Under the pieces are notes generated by a model. The model was given only the letters and a program-made list of their open reading frames with translations. It searched no databases and had not been told where the DNA came from. This document shows positions 1-5,642 of a DNA stretch of 5,826 nucleotides, piece after piece; position 1 is the first letter of the stretch, and the number at the start of each line of letters is the position of its first letter. The translations under genes were made by a program, and so were the position numbers. The stretch comes from CAYWKL01 sp964459095 (GTDB taxonomy: Bacteria; Patescibacteriota; Microgenomatia; Daviesbacterales; UBA10151): NCBI GenBank assembly GCA_964459095.1, contig CAYWKL010000051.1, positions 1-5,826 of the forward strand. Direction: 5' to 3'.

Positions 1-290
1 ATATGAGGGATTTAAATAATACTCTTAAAGAAATAAAACCTGACATAGTTTATGCGGGAAGAATTCCTGAGGAATATATGAAAGGTGAGAGCAAAAAATA
101 TAAGTATCAAATCAATAAAAAAACCTTGGATATATTGCCTAAACATGCTGTATTAATGCATCCTTTGCCGCGTATAGATGAGATAGATCCAAGCGTAGAT
201 GCTAGTCCAAAAGCAATTTATTTTAAACAGGCTAAAAATGGTTTATATGTAAGAGAAGCTCTTTTAGCACTTGTATTGGGAAGGATTTAA
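1..290 (+). CDS. pyrB: Aspartate carbamoyltransferase catalytic chain, 3' part
   Basis: This is the C-terminal part (about 95 residues) of aspartate carbamoyltransferase, which condenses carbamoyl phosphate with L-aspartate to N-carbamoyl-aspartate in the cytoplasm. The gene is cut by the left window edge, so the ATG at 3 is an internal Met. The HPLPR motif (visible residues 53-57), which in the family contributes to the carbamoyl-phosphate/aspartate site, is intact. It is followed by the typical DEI..VD..P.A.YF.QA.NG...R.ALLALVLGR tail. The aspartate-domain segment that usually reads TRxQKER reads GRIPEEY here: the Arg (residue 20) is kept but the usual Gln is Pro. The stop is TAA. carA starts 105 bp downstream on the same strand, which fits a pyrB-carA-carB operon. 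The identity is clear; only the N-terminal half is out of view. Confidence 0.95.
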   Translation, partial: MRDLNNTLKEIKPDIVYAGRIPEEYMKGESKKYKYQINKKTLDILPKHAVLMHPLPRIDEIDPSVDASPKAIYFKQAKNGLYVREALLALVLGRI

Positions 291-298
291 CAACAAAA

Positions 299-384
299 GT
301 CATCCCGTACTTGATACGGGATCCAGATCCTGAAACTAGTTCAGGATGACAAAAATAATGGATTCCCGCTTTCACGGGAATGAC
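299..384. repeat. Palindromic repeat cluster in the pyrB-carA gap
   Basis: Three hairpins fill nearly the whole intergenic gap. Hairpin 1 has an 8-bp perfect stem ATCCCGTA/TACGGGAT (302-309/315-322). Hairpin 2 has an 8-bp perfect stem ATCCTGAA/TTCAGGAT (327-334/340-347). Hairpin 3 has a 7-bp stem ATTCCCG/CGGGAAT (362-368/375-381). Hairpins 1 and 2 form one composite unit with GTCATCC...GGATGAC termini (299-350). Hairpin 3 (360-384), reverse-complemented, differs by one base in 25 from the first hairpin of the carB element at 3292-3316. No run of T follows any stem, so these do not look like intrinsic terminators. The unit ends 3 bases before the carA ribosome-binding region. Confidence 0.9.
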
Positions 385-395
385 AAGAGAGGATT

Positions 396-1514
396 ATGAA
401 GGGGAAACTGATTCTGTCCGATGGGACAGTTTTTTTAGGACAATCTTTTGGTTCGGCGGTCGCCGAATCAGGGGAAGTAGTTTTTAATACAGGAATGGTG
501 GGGTATCCGCAGTCTTTAACTGACCCATCGTATTTTGGCCAAATATTGGTTTTGACCTATCCGTTAATTGGAAACTATGGTGTTCCAGATAAAAAATTCT
601 GGGAATCAAAAAAAATCCAGGTTAAAGGTCTAATTGTTCAAAACTATATTGATAATCCTTCTCATTTTGAATCTTTACAGACTTTAGGATCCTGGTTAAA
701 GAAAGAAGGAATTCCAGCTTTGTGTGGGATAGATACAAGGGAGTTAACAAGAAAACTTAGAGTTCATGGGGTGATGCTTGGGGAAATTGTCATTCCCGCC
801 CGCTTCGCAGCGAGGCGAGCGAAAGCGGGAATCCATAACAATAATCTAAATGGATCCCCGATTAGATCGGGGATGACAATAAAAGAAGATATATATGATC
901 CAAATAAAGAAAATGTCCTTCCCTTTGTCTCTGTAAAAGAACCTAAAAGCTATGGATCAGGCAAAAAACATATAATTTTAATAGATTGTGGTGCTAAGGC
1001 AAATATCTTAAGGAGCTTACTTAAAAGAAAAGTTAAAGTTAGCGTTGTTCCCTGGGATTTTAATCCTTTAGAGCAAAATGTAAAGTTTGATGGCGTAATG
1101 ATTTCCAATGGACCAGGAGACCCAAAGCAGGCAAAAAAAACAATTAATATCATTAAGGAACTTCTAAAGATAAATATTCCAACTTTTGGAATTTGTTTAG
1201 GTTCCCAACTACTTGCATTAGCAGCTGGGGGGGATACTTTTAAGCTAAAGTTTGGCCATAGAGGCCAAAATCAGCCTGTTAAAGATGTGATTTCTGGTAG
1301 ATCAATTATTACTTCCCAAAACCATGGGTTTGCTGTTGATAGAAAAACTTTAAGGAAAGACTGGGTTGAGTGGTTTGTTAATTTAAATGATGGGACAAAT
1401 GAGGGCATAAGACACAAGAAAAAACCATTTCTAGCAGTTCAGTTTCATCCAGAGGCCTCGCCAGGGCCTAAAGATGCAGACTATTTATTTGATGAGTTTT
1501 TAAAATATGTATAA
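396..1514 (+). CDS. carA: Carbamoyl-phosphate synthase small (glutaminase) subunit
   Basis: CarA hydrolyses glutamine and passes ammonia through a tunnel to CarB for carbamoyl phosphate synthesis. The N-terminal small-subunit domain covers residues 1-131 (EVVFNTGM, LTDPSY, YPLIGNYG and GIDTRELTRKLR motifs). The class I glutamine amidotransferase domain runs from about residue 191 to the end. It has the oxyanion-loop motif SNGPGDP (237-243), nucleophile Cys267 in GICLGSQ, the FGHRGQNQPV segment, and His351 and Glu353 in QFHPEASPGP, so the catalytic triad is complete. Length is 372 residues against about 382 in E. coli, but residues 132-161 are encoded by an inserted palindromic element, leaving an unusually short native linker. 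The ATG at 396 is preceded by GAGAGGA (387-393), a purine-rich ribosome-binding site with tight spacing. The 3' end overlaps carB by 8 bp, which suggests translational coupling. Confidence 0.97.
   Translation: MKGKLILSDGTVFLGQSFGSAVAESGEVVFNTGMVGYPQSLTDPSYFGQILVLTYPLIGNYGVPDKKFWESKKIQVKGLIVQNYIDNPSHFESLQTLGSWLKKEGIPALCGIDTRELTRKLRVHGVMLGEIVIPARFAARRAKAGIHNNNLNGSPIRSGMTIKEDIYDPNKENVLPFVSVKEPKSYGSGKKHIILIDCGAKANILRSLLKRKVKVSVVPWDFNPLEQNVKFDGVMISNGPGDPKQAKKTINIIKELLKINIPTFGICLGSQLLALAAGGDTFKLKFGHRGQNQPVKDVISGRSIITSQNHGFAVDRKTLRKDWVEWFVNLNDGTNEGIRHKKKPFLAVQFHPEASPGPKDADYLFDEFLKYV
789..877 (+). repeat. 89-bp composite palindrome inserted in frame in carA
   Basis: Two hairpins face each other. The first (789-834) opens GTCATTCCCGC and closes GCGGGAATCC around an expanded GC-rich loop. 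The second (852-877) has a 9-bp stem ATCCCCGAT/ATCGGGGAT (854-862/866-874) with loop TAG and ends in GATGAC. A 17-bp AT-rich spacer separates them. The element is translated as CarA residues 132-161, with VIPA, AGIH, SPIR and GMT landmarks, and lies between the N-terminal domain and the amidotransferase domain, where CarA homologues have a variable linker. It is much more GC-rich than the surrounding gene. It matches the carB element at 3292-3380 in length, ends, architecture and reading frame. Mechanism and mobility are unknown; the family resemblance is visible directly. Confidence 0.9.
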
Positions 1515-4500
1515 ACAAACTCAAAACTCAAATGTCAAAACTCAAAATTATGGTAGTTCTCCACTGCGGTCGAACAATAATTTATCCTTCGAGCGAGGAA
1601 CGAGTCGAGAAGTACCTAAAAAAGTACTAGTACTTGGATCTGGAGCCCTAAAGATTGGTCAAGCTGGAGAGTTTGATTACTCAGGTTCACAAGCCTTAAA
1701 GGCTTTAAAAGAAGAAAGAATTAAGACCATTTTAATTAACCCAAATATTGCAACTATCCAAACATCCAAAGATTTAGCAGATAAAATTTATTTTTTACCT
1801 ATTGATACTCATTTTGTAGAAGAAGTTATAAAAAAAGAAAAAGTTGACGGAATAATGCTTTCTTTTGGAGGTCAAACTGCTCTAAATTGTGGTTTAGAGT
1901 TAAAAGAAAAAAGGATACTAAAAAATTATGGAGTAAGAGTTTTAGGCTCGCCAATTCAGTCAATAAAAGTTACAGAGGATAGAGAACTTTTTGCTAAAGA
2001 GTTAAGGAAAATTGGTGTTAAAGTAGCTAAAGGAGGTTTTGCAAAAACAACAAAAAAAGCTTTAGAAATTGGTAAAAAAATAGGTTTTCCTGTCATTGTT
2101 CGCTCTGCATACGCTCTGGGGGGTTTAGGATCTGCTGTTGTAGAAAAAAGAAAAGATTTAGAAAAAATTGCAAGTATTGCTTTGCAAAATTCCCCTCAGA
2201 TTTCTGTTGAGGAATATTTAAAACACTGGAAAGAAGTGGAATATGAGGTTGTAAGAGATAGCGATGGAAATAAAATTACTGTTTGCAATATGGAAAATTT
2301 AGATCCTTTGGGGATTCATACAGGGGAAAGTATTGTTGTAGCCCCATCTCAGACTTTAAATAATTATCAGTATCACTTTTTAAGGAACGTAAGTTTAAGA
2401 GTTATTGAACATTTAAAAATAGCTGGAGAATGTAATATCCAATTTGCCCTAGATCCGGCTTCAAATGATTACAGAGTAATAGAGGTAAATGCAAGGCTAT
2501 CTAGATCATCTGCTCTTGCTTCAAAAGCCACAGGTTACCCTTTAGCTTATGTAGCAGCAAAACTTGGGCTCGGATACAAATTACCTGAGCTTAAAAATTC
2601 CGTAACATTATCCACCAGCGCTTTTTTTGAACCCTCTTTAGATTACATAGTTATAAAAATTCCAAGATGGGATTTTCAAAAATTCACTGGAGTTAAAGCG
2701 ATAATTGGATCTTCAATGCAATCTGTCGGTGAGGTGATGGCAATAGGGAGAAGTTTCCCTGAGGTTTTACAAAAAGCCCTTAGAATGCTGGAAATAGGAA
2801 GAGATGGGTTTTTAAGTAAGAGTACTGGGAATGGTAAAAAAGCTTTAGAAAATGAGCTAATTCCACATACCCAAAGGCTATTTGCTTTAGCTAAGGAGTT
2901 AGCAGAAGGTATGAGTATAGAAAAAGCTTATAAACTAACAGGAATAGACCCTTGGTTTTTATATCAAATAAAAGAAATTGTGGACTTTGAAGTACCTTTA
3001 AAAAAAGGAGAATTTAAACTAGATGAAAAGCATTTAAAAAAAGCCAAATTACTTGGGTTTTCAGACAGGCAAATAGGAAGATATTTAGGTAAAGATGAAG
3101 GAGAGATAAGAAAAACGAGGAAGGACCTAAATATTTTGCCTAAAGTTAAGCACATTGATACATTAGCTGCAGAATATCCTGCAAGAACCAATTATTTATA
3201 TTTAACATATCACGCCAGTGAGTCAGAGGTTGATTCGGATGCAGATCCTGCCGAGATCCAAAACTTTGAAGCAACCATTTCCACTTCCTATGTCATTCCC
3301 GCGAAAGCGGGAATCCATTCAGATAGATCCCCGATCAGGCTCGCCTCGCTCCCGCTCCGGCGAAGCGGGTCGGGGATGACAGGAAAGAATAAAGTTATTG
3401 TTATTGGCTCTGGCCCTTATAGGATTGGGTCTTCTGTTGAATTTGATTGGTGTTCTGTTGTTGCTGCACAAACTTTCCGCAAAAAGGGTTTAGAGACAAT
3501 TATCATCAATTGCAACCCTGAAACAGTTTCTACAGACTATGATGTTGCAGACAAACTCTATTTTGAGGAATTAACTCTAGAGCGGGTGAGTGATATTTAT
3601 GAAATTGAAAAGAGTGCATCATTGGCCTTAGCTTTTGGAGGACAAATTTCTAATAATTTGGCAATTAGATGTTTTAACTCTGGATTTAAGATACTTGGAA
3701 CCAAAGCTTTAAATATAGATAAAGCAGAAAACAGGCACAAATTCAGCAAACTCTTAGATGAGTTAAAAATCAACCAACCTCTCTGGCAAGAGCTAAAAAG
3801 TGAAGATGAAGCATTAAAATTTGCTCAAAAAATTTCTTTTCCAGTTTTAGTCAGGCCTTCTTATGTACTTTCAGGCTCAGCAATGAATATAGCCAACAGA
3901 CCCATGGAGCTTAGTAAATATTTAAAAGATGCAGCTGATGTTTCCCCTGAGCACCCTGTTGTAATTTCTAAATTTGAGTCAAATGCTAAAGAAATAGAAA
4001 TTGATGGAGTGGGAAAAAAAGGAGAATTAATTATTTATGCTATCTCAGAACATATAGAAAATGCTGGTGTACACTCAGGAGATGCAACAGTAGTGCTTCC
4101 CCCACAAAAACTTTATTTGGAGACAATGAGACAAATAAAATCTGCAACTAAAAAGATTGTAAAAGCGCTAGATATAACAGGGCCTTTTAATATTCAATTT
4201 TTAGCAAAAGATAATGAGATCAAGGTGATTGAGCTAAATTTGCGGGCTTCACGCTCTTTCCCTTTTGTTTCAAAAGTAACTGGATATAACTTTATAGAAA
4301 TGGCATCTAAAATTATGTTAGGGCAAAATTTAGAAGGGGATTTTAAAACTATAAATATAGATTATGTAGGTGTTAAAGCTCCTCAGTTTTCTTTTAATAG
4401 GATCAAAGGAGCAGACCCAAAGCTTAGGGTAGAAATGTCCTCAACTGGGGAAGTAGCTTGTTTTGGGGAAGATTTAGAGGAAGCTTATCTTAAAGCATTA

Positions 4501-4965
4501 CTCTCAACTGGTTTTAAATTTCCTAAAAAAGGAATTTTTCTCTCCTTACAGGGAGATGAAAACAGAATTGATTTTTTAAATAGCGCTAAGAGGATTTATG
4601 CTTTACATCCGAAGGATGGGCGTGCTGGATTTAAGATTTATGCTACAGAGTCAACTCACTACTTTCTGACACAACATAGGATAAAAAGCAAGCTTGTTCA
4701 TAAAATTTCTGAGAATAAAAAGCCATCAACAATAGATTTAATTATTCAAGGAGAGGTAGATTTGGCAATAAATATAAGCAAAGAAGGAGATTTAAAGGGA
4801 GAAAAAGATAGGTATATAATCAGAAGAGCTTGTGTAGATTATGGTGTTTCATTTTTTACTAATCTTCAGGCAGCTATTGCTCTAAGCCGCGCTCTTTCAA
4901 CAAAAACCTTAAAGGATCTGGAAGTTAAATCCTGGGATGAGTATGTTAAAATATTGACAGAATAA
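1507..4965 (+). CDS. carB: Carbamoyl-phosphate synthase large subunit, CAD-like type, with inserted segments
   Basis: CarB makes carbamoyl phosphate from ammonia, bicarbonate and two ATP. The first half (from about residue 39) has GSGALKIGQAGEFDYSGSQ, GGQTALN (121-127), R199 followed by ALGGLGS, and metal-binding E326/N328 with R330. The oligomerisation domain follows, ending near residue 580. The second half (from about 629) has GSGPYRIGSSVEFDW, GGQISNN, RPSYVLSG (783-790) and E909/N911/R913. A methylglyoxal-synthase-like regulatory domain ends the protein. Signatures such as EVNARLSRSS, SEHIENAGVHSGDAT and STGFKFPKK recall eukaryotic CAD-type enzymes more than E. coli CarB. Length is 1152 residues against about 1073. 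The excess is an N-terminal extension (about 5-38), a linker insertion (596-625 plus its left flank) and a short insertion near 1034-1040. ATG 1507 overlaps carA by 8 bp without a clear Shine-Dalgarno; no other ATG or GTG start precedes the conserved region. Confidence 0.97.
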   Translation: MYKQTQNSNVKTQNYGSSPLRSNNNLSFERGTSREVPKKVLVLGSGALKIGQAGEFDYSGSQALKALKEERIKTILINPNIATIQTSKDLADKIYFLPIDTHFVEEVIKKEKVDGIMLSFGGQTALNCGLELKEKRILKNYGVRVLGSPIQSIKVTEDRELFAKELRKIGVKVAKGGFAKTTKKALEIGKKIGFPVIVRSAYALGGLGSAVVEKRKDLEKIASIALQNSPQISVEEYLKHWKEVEYEVVRDSDGNKITVCNMENLDPLGIHTGESIVVAPSQTLNNYQYHFLRNVSLRVIEHLKIAGECNIQFALDPASNDYRVIEVNARLSRSSALASKATGYPLAYVAAKLGLGYKLPELKNSVTLSTSAFFEPSLDYIVIKIPRWDFQKFTGVKAIIGSSMQSVGEVMAIGRSFPEVLQKALRMLEIGRDGFLSKSTGNGKKALENELIPHTQRLFALAKELAEGMSIEKAYKLTGIDPWFLYQIKEIVDFEVPLKKGEFKLDEKHLKKAKLLGFSDRQIGRYLGKDEGEIRKTRKDLNILPKVKHIDTLAAEYPARTNYLYLTYHASESEVDSDADPAEIQNFEATISTSYVIPAKAGIHSDRSPIRLASLPLRRSGSGMTGKNKVIVIGSGPYRIGSSVEFDWCSVVAAQTFRKKGLETIIINCNPETVSTDYDVADKLYFEELTLERVSDIYEIEKSASLALAFGGQISNNLAIRCFNSGFKILGTKALNIDKAENRHKFSKLLDELKINQPLWQELKSEDEALKFAQKISFPVLVRPSYVLSGSAMNIANRPMELSKYLKDAADVSPEHPVVISKFESNAKEIEIDGVGKKGELIIYAISEHIENAGVHSGDATVVLPPQKLYLETMRQIKSATKKIVKALDITGPFNIQFLAKDNEIKVIELNLRASRSFPFVSKVTGYNFIEMASKIMLGQNLEGDFKTINIDYVGVKAPQFSFNRIKGADPKLRVEMSSTGEVACFGEDLEEAYLKALLSTGFKFPKKGIFLSLQGDENRIDFLNSAKRIYALHPKDGRAGFKIYATESTHYFLTQHRIKSKLVHKISENKKPSTIDLIIQGEVDLAINISKEGDLKGEKDRYIIRRACVDYGVSFFTNLQAAIALSRALSTKTLKDLEVKSWDEYVKILTE
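1517..1544 (+). repeat. Heptanucleotide tandem repeat at the carB 5' end
   Basis: Four 7-bp units lie in tandem: AAACTCA (1517-1523), AAACTCA (1524-1530), AATGTCA (1531-1537) and AAACTCA (1538-1544), with a degenerate AAATTAT following. They encode the low-complexity start of CarB (Gln, Asn, Thr and Ser-rich residues 4-13), which has no counterpart in standard CarB proteins. Because the unit length is not a multiple of three, a change in copy number by one or two units would shift the carB frame. It sits directly before the palindrome at 1553-1615. Confidence 0.75.
1553..1615. repeat. Imperfect palindrome encoding part of the CarB N-terminal extension
   Basis: A 63-bp segment has GTAGTTCTC at its left end and GAGAAGTAC at its right end, complementary in 8 of 9 positions. 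The inner part pairs less well (GGTCGAAC against CCTTCGAGC, with an interruption near GAGGAACGAG). It is GC-rich compared with the flanking gene and encodes roughly residues 16-36, before the conserved KKVLVLGSG. The sequence differs from the GTCAT...ATGAC family, so it would be a second repeat type inside the same gene. That it is dispersed elsewhere in the genome is inference. Confidence 0.6.
3292..3380 (+). repeat. 89-bp composite palindrome inserted in frame in carB
   Basis: The left hairpin (3292-3316) has a near-perfect stem GTCATTCCCGC/GCGGGAATCC around a GAAA loop. The right hairpin has outer stem ATCCCCGA/TCGGGGAT (3327-3334/3370-3377) and inner stem CCCGCT/AGCGGG (3351-3356/3364-3369), and ends in GATGAC. 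A short spacer lies between. It is read as CarB residues 596-625 (VIPAKAGIH, SPIR, GMT landmarks) and lies in the linker between the oligomerisation domain and the second synthetase half (KVIVIGSG starts at 629). It equals the carA element at 789-877 in length and phase. Here the right hairpin carries the expanded loop, whereas in carA the left one does. Confidence 0.92.
4606..4626 (+). other. Possible 21-bp in-frame micro-insertion in the carB regulatory domain
   Basis: Residues 1034-1040 (HPKDGRA) interrupt what would otherwise read AKRIYAL-GFKIYATE, a typical run of the methylglyoxal-synthase-like domain. The 21 bp begin with a small hairpin, CATCC-GAA-GGATG (4606-4618). Comparison is with remembered family sequence only, so the exact edges are uncertain and natural loop variation is an alternative. 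Confidence 0.4.
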
Positions 4966-4982
4966 AACTGTACATGTAATAT
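4954..4982 (+). promoter_or_regulatory. Candidate sigma70-type promoter of the toxin-antitoxin pair
   Basis: A perfect -35 box TTGACA (4954-4959) is followed after exactly 17 bp by TAATAT (4977-4982), which matches four of six positions of the -10 consensus. The -35 box is embedded in the last codons of carB (Leu-Thr). A start site about seven bases beyond the -10 box would fall at or next to the GTG of brnT (4990), so the transcript may be leaderless. There is no room for a Shine-Dalgarno sequence between this promoter and the gene. Confidence 0.55.
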
Positions 4983-4990
4983 ATGTACAG
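4968..4990. promoter_or_regulatory. Perfect inverted repeat, candidate operator of the toxin-antitoxin pair
   Basis: The arms CTGTACAT (4968-4975) and ATGTACAG (4983-4990) are exact reverse complements around a 7-bp centre holding the candidate -10 box. The last base of the right arm is the first base of the GTG start codon. RHH antitoxins of this kind, alone or with toxin, typically bind inverted repeats at their own promoter, so this is the natural candidate site for autorepression. Confidence 0.65.
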
Positions 4991-5295
4991 TGATCGATTT
5001 AACAAAAATCGTAGGATTCCAGTGGGATAAGGGGAATGTTGACAAGAGTTACCAAAAACATGATATTACCCCGAATGAAGCAGAGGAAGTATTTGTGGAC
5101 AAAAACGTAGGGATAGAAAAAGATGTAAAACATCAGGAGATAGAAGAAAGATATATAGCTATAGGTAAAACTCTAGAAAAAAAACTTCTATTTGTGGTTT
5201 TTACTATAAGAGATAGGATGATTAGAATAATTTCTGCAAGGGCAGCAAATAAAAAAGAAAGGAGGTTGTATGAAAAAGCTAAAAAAGATACCTAA
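4990..5295 (+). CDS. brnT: BrnT family toxin (RelE-like ribonuclease, DUF497)
   Basis: This 101-residue protein fits the BrnT family, type II toxins with a RelE-like fold that cleave RNA and stop growth when not bound by antitoxin. The family pattern is visible in order: F-Q-W-D (10-13), then K23-H24 followed by I-T and the EAEEVF helix (30-35), RYIAIG (54-59), the hydrophobic strand LLFVVFTIRD (66-75), and RIISARAANKKE (79-90). Length matches the family (about 90-100). The start is GTG at 4990: a stop (4963-4965) lies just upstream in frame and no other start lies between, and no ribosome-binding site is present. The toxin gene comes first and overlaps the antitoxin gene by 26 bp, the usual brnTA order. 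It is not functionally tied to the pyrimidine genes. Confidence 0.9.
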   Translation: MIDLTKIVGFQWDKGNVDKSYQKHDITPNEAEEVFVDKNVGIEKDVKHQEIEERYIAIGKTLEKKLLFVVFTIRDRMIRIISARAANKKERRLYEKAKKDT

Positions 5296-5530
5296 GTTCA
5301 AATCAGAAAAAGAAGAACGGAGGTTTTGGCAGAATGTGGACTCAACAGAATATGTTGATTATAAAAATCTAAAGCACTGGCAATTTCCCAACTTAAAACT
5401 TACAACTAAGCCAATTACCCTACGCTTGCCAGCAGGTTTAATAGATAGACTTAAAATAGAAGCTCACAAAATGGATATTCCCTATCAATCGCTGATAAAA
5501 AAATTGATTTTTGATGGCATATCAAAATAA
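5270..5530 (+). CDS. Ribbon-helix-helix antitoxin (CopG/BrnA type) paired with BrnT
   Basis: This is an 86-residue antitoxin. The N-terminal part has the pattern of CopG-type antitoxins, KSEKEERRFWQNVDSTEYVD (11-30), expected to wrap the toxin. The C-terminal part is a ribbon-helix-helix DNA-binding domain: strand PITLRLP (48-54), helix LIDRLKIEAHKM (57-68), turn, and helix PYQSLIKKLIFDG (71-83). Such proteins dimerise, bind the operator and neutralise the toxin. The ATG at 5270 has a strong AAAGGAGG Shine-Dalgarno (5258-5265) four bases upstream, inside the brnT coding region, in contrast to brnT, which has none; this would favour antitoxin over toxin synthesis. The N-terminal motif is closer to the CopG-antitoxin family than to classical BrnA, so no symbol is assigned. 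The stop is TAA at 5528-5530. Confidence 0.88.
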   Translation: MKKLKKIPKFKSEKEERRFWQNVDSTEYVDYKNLKHWQFPNLKLTTKPITLRLPAGLIDRLKIEAHKMDIPYQSLIKKLIFDGISK

Positions 5531-5532
5531 CT

Positions 5533-5616
5533 CTAAATTATTGGTAAATTTAACACTGAAATCATTCTTTCTTCGTCATGGAAATCATTAAAGCCTGTTC
5601 TAATGTAAAACTCAAG
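5533..5616 (-). pseudogene. Possible C-terminal remnant of a minus-strand gene
   Basis: The minus strand reads 27 codons ending in TAG (5533-5535): LEFYIRTGFNDFHDEERMIS followed by VLNLPII. The peptide has ordinary protein composition and a natural-looking charged and hydrophobic tail, but an in-frame TAA at 5617-5619 closes it immediately upstream and it has no start. It may be the broken end of a gene convergent with the toxin-antitoxin pair. The family is not recognised. A second minus frame (5562-5678, 38 codons) is also open across the same bases, so the call is weak. Confidence 0.3.
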
Positions 5617-5642
5617 TTATGAAAAGAGGCTGATTTAGTGGA

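Noticed and set aside
299..384. Intrinsic terminator or attenuator between pyrB and carA
   Set aside because: The hairpins lack a following T-run, and matching copies occur inside coding sequence, so a dispersed repeat explains them better; a secondary regulatory role remains open.
950..1153. 67-codon minus-strand reading frame inside carA
   Set aside because: It is opposite the conserved amidotransferase domain, has no own context, and its residues are explained by the sense-strand codons.
2964..3191. 75-codon minus-strand reading frame inside carB
   Set aside because: It lies opposite conserved CarB sequence, has no recognisable motif, and is best seen as a shadow of the real gene.
299..3380. 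CRISPR array
   Set aside because: The repeats are composite palindromes at irregular distances of hundreds to thousands of bases, inside genes, without uniform spacers.
4983..5030. ATG at 4983 as start of the toxin gene
   Set aside because: It is in a different frame and reaches a stop within about 15 codons; the GTG at 4990 is the only start that fits the BrnT family.
5558..5589. Direct repeat GAAATCATT (5558-5566 and 5581-5589)
   Set aside because: It is short and AT-rich and could arise by chance; no flanking structure supports an attachment site or target duplication.
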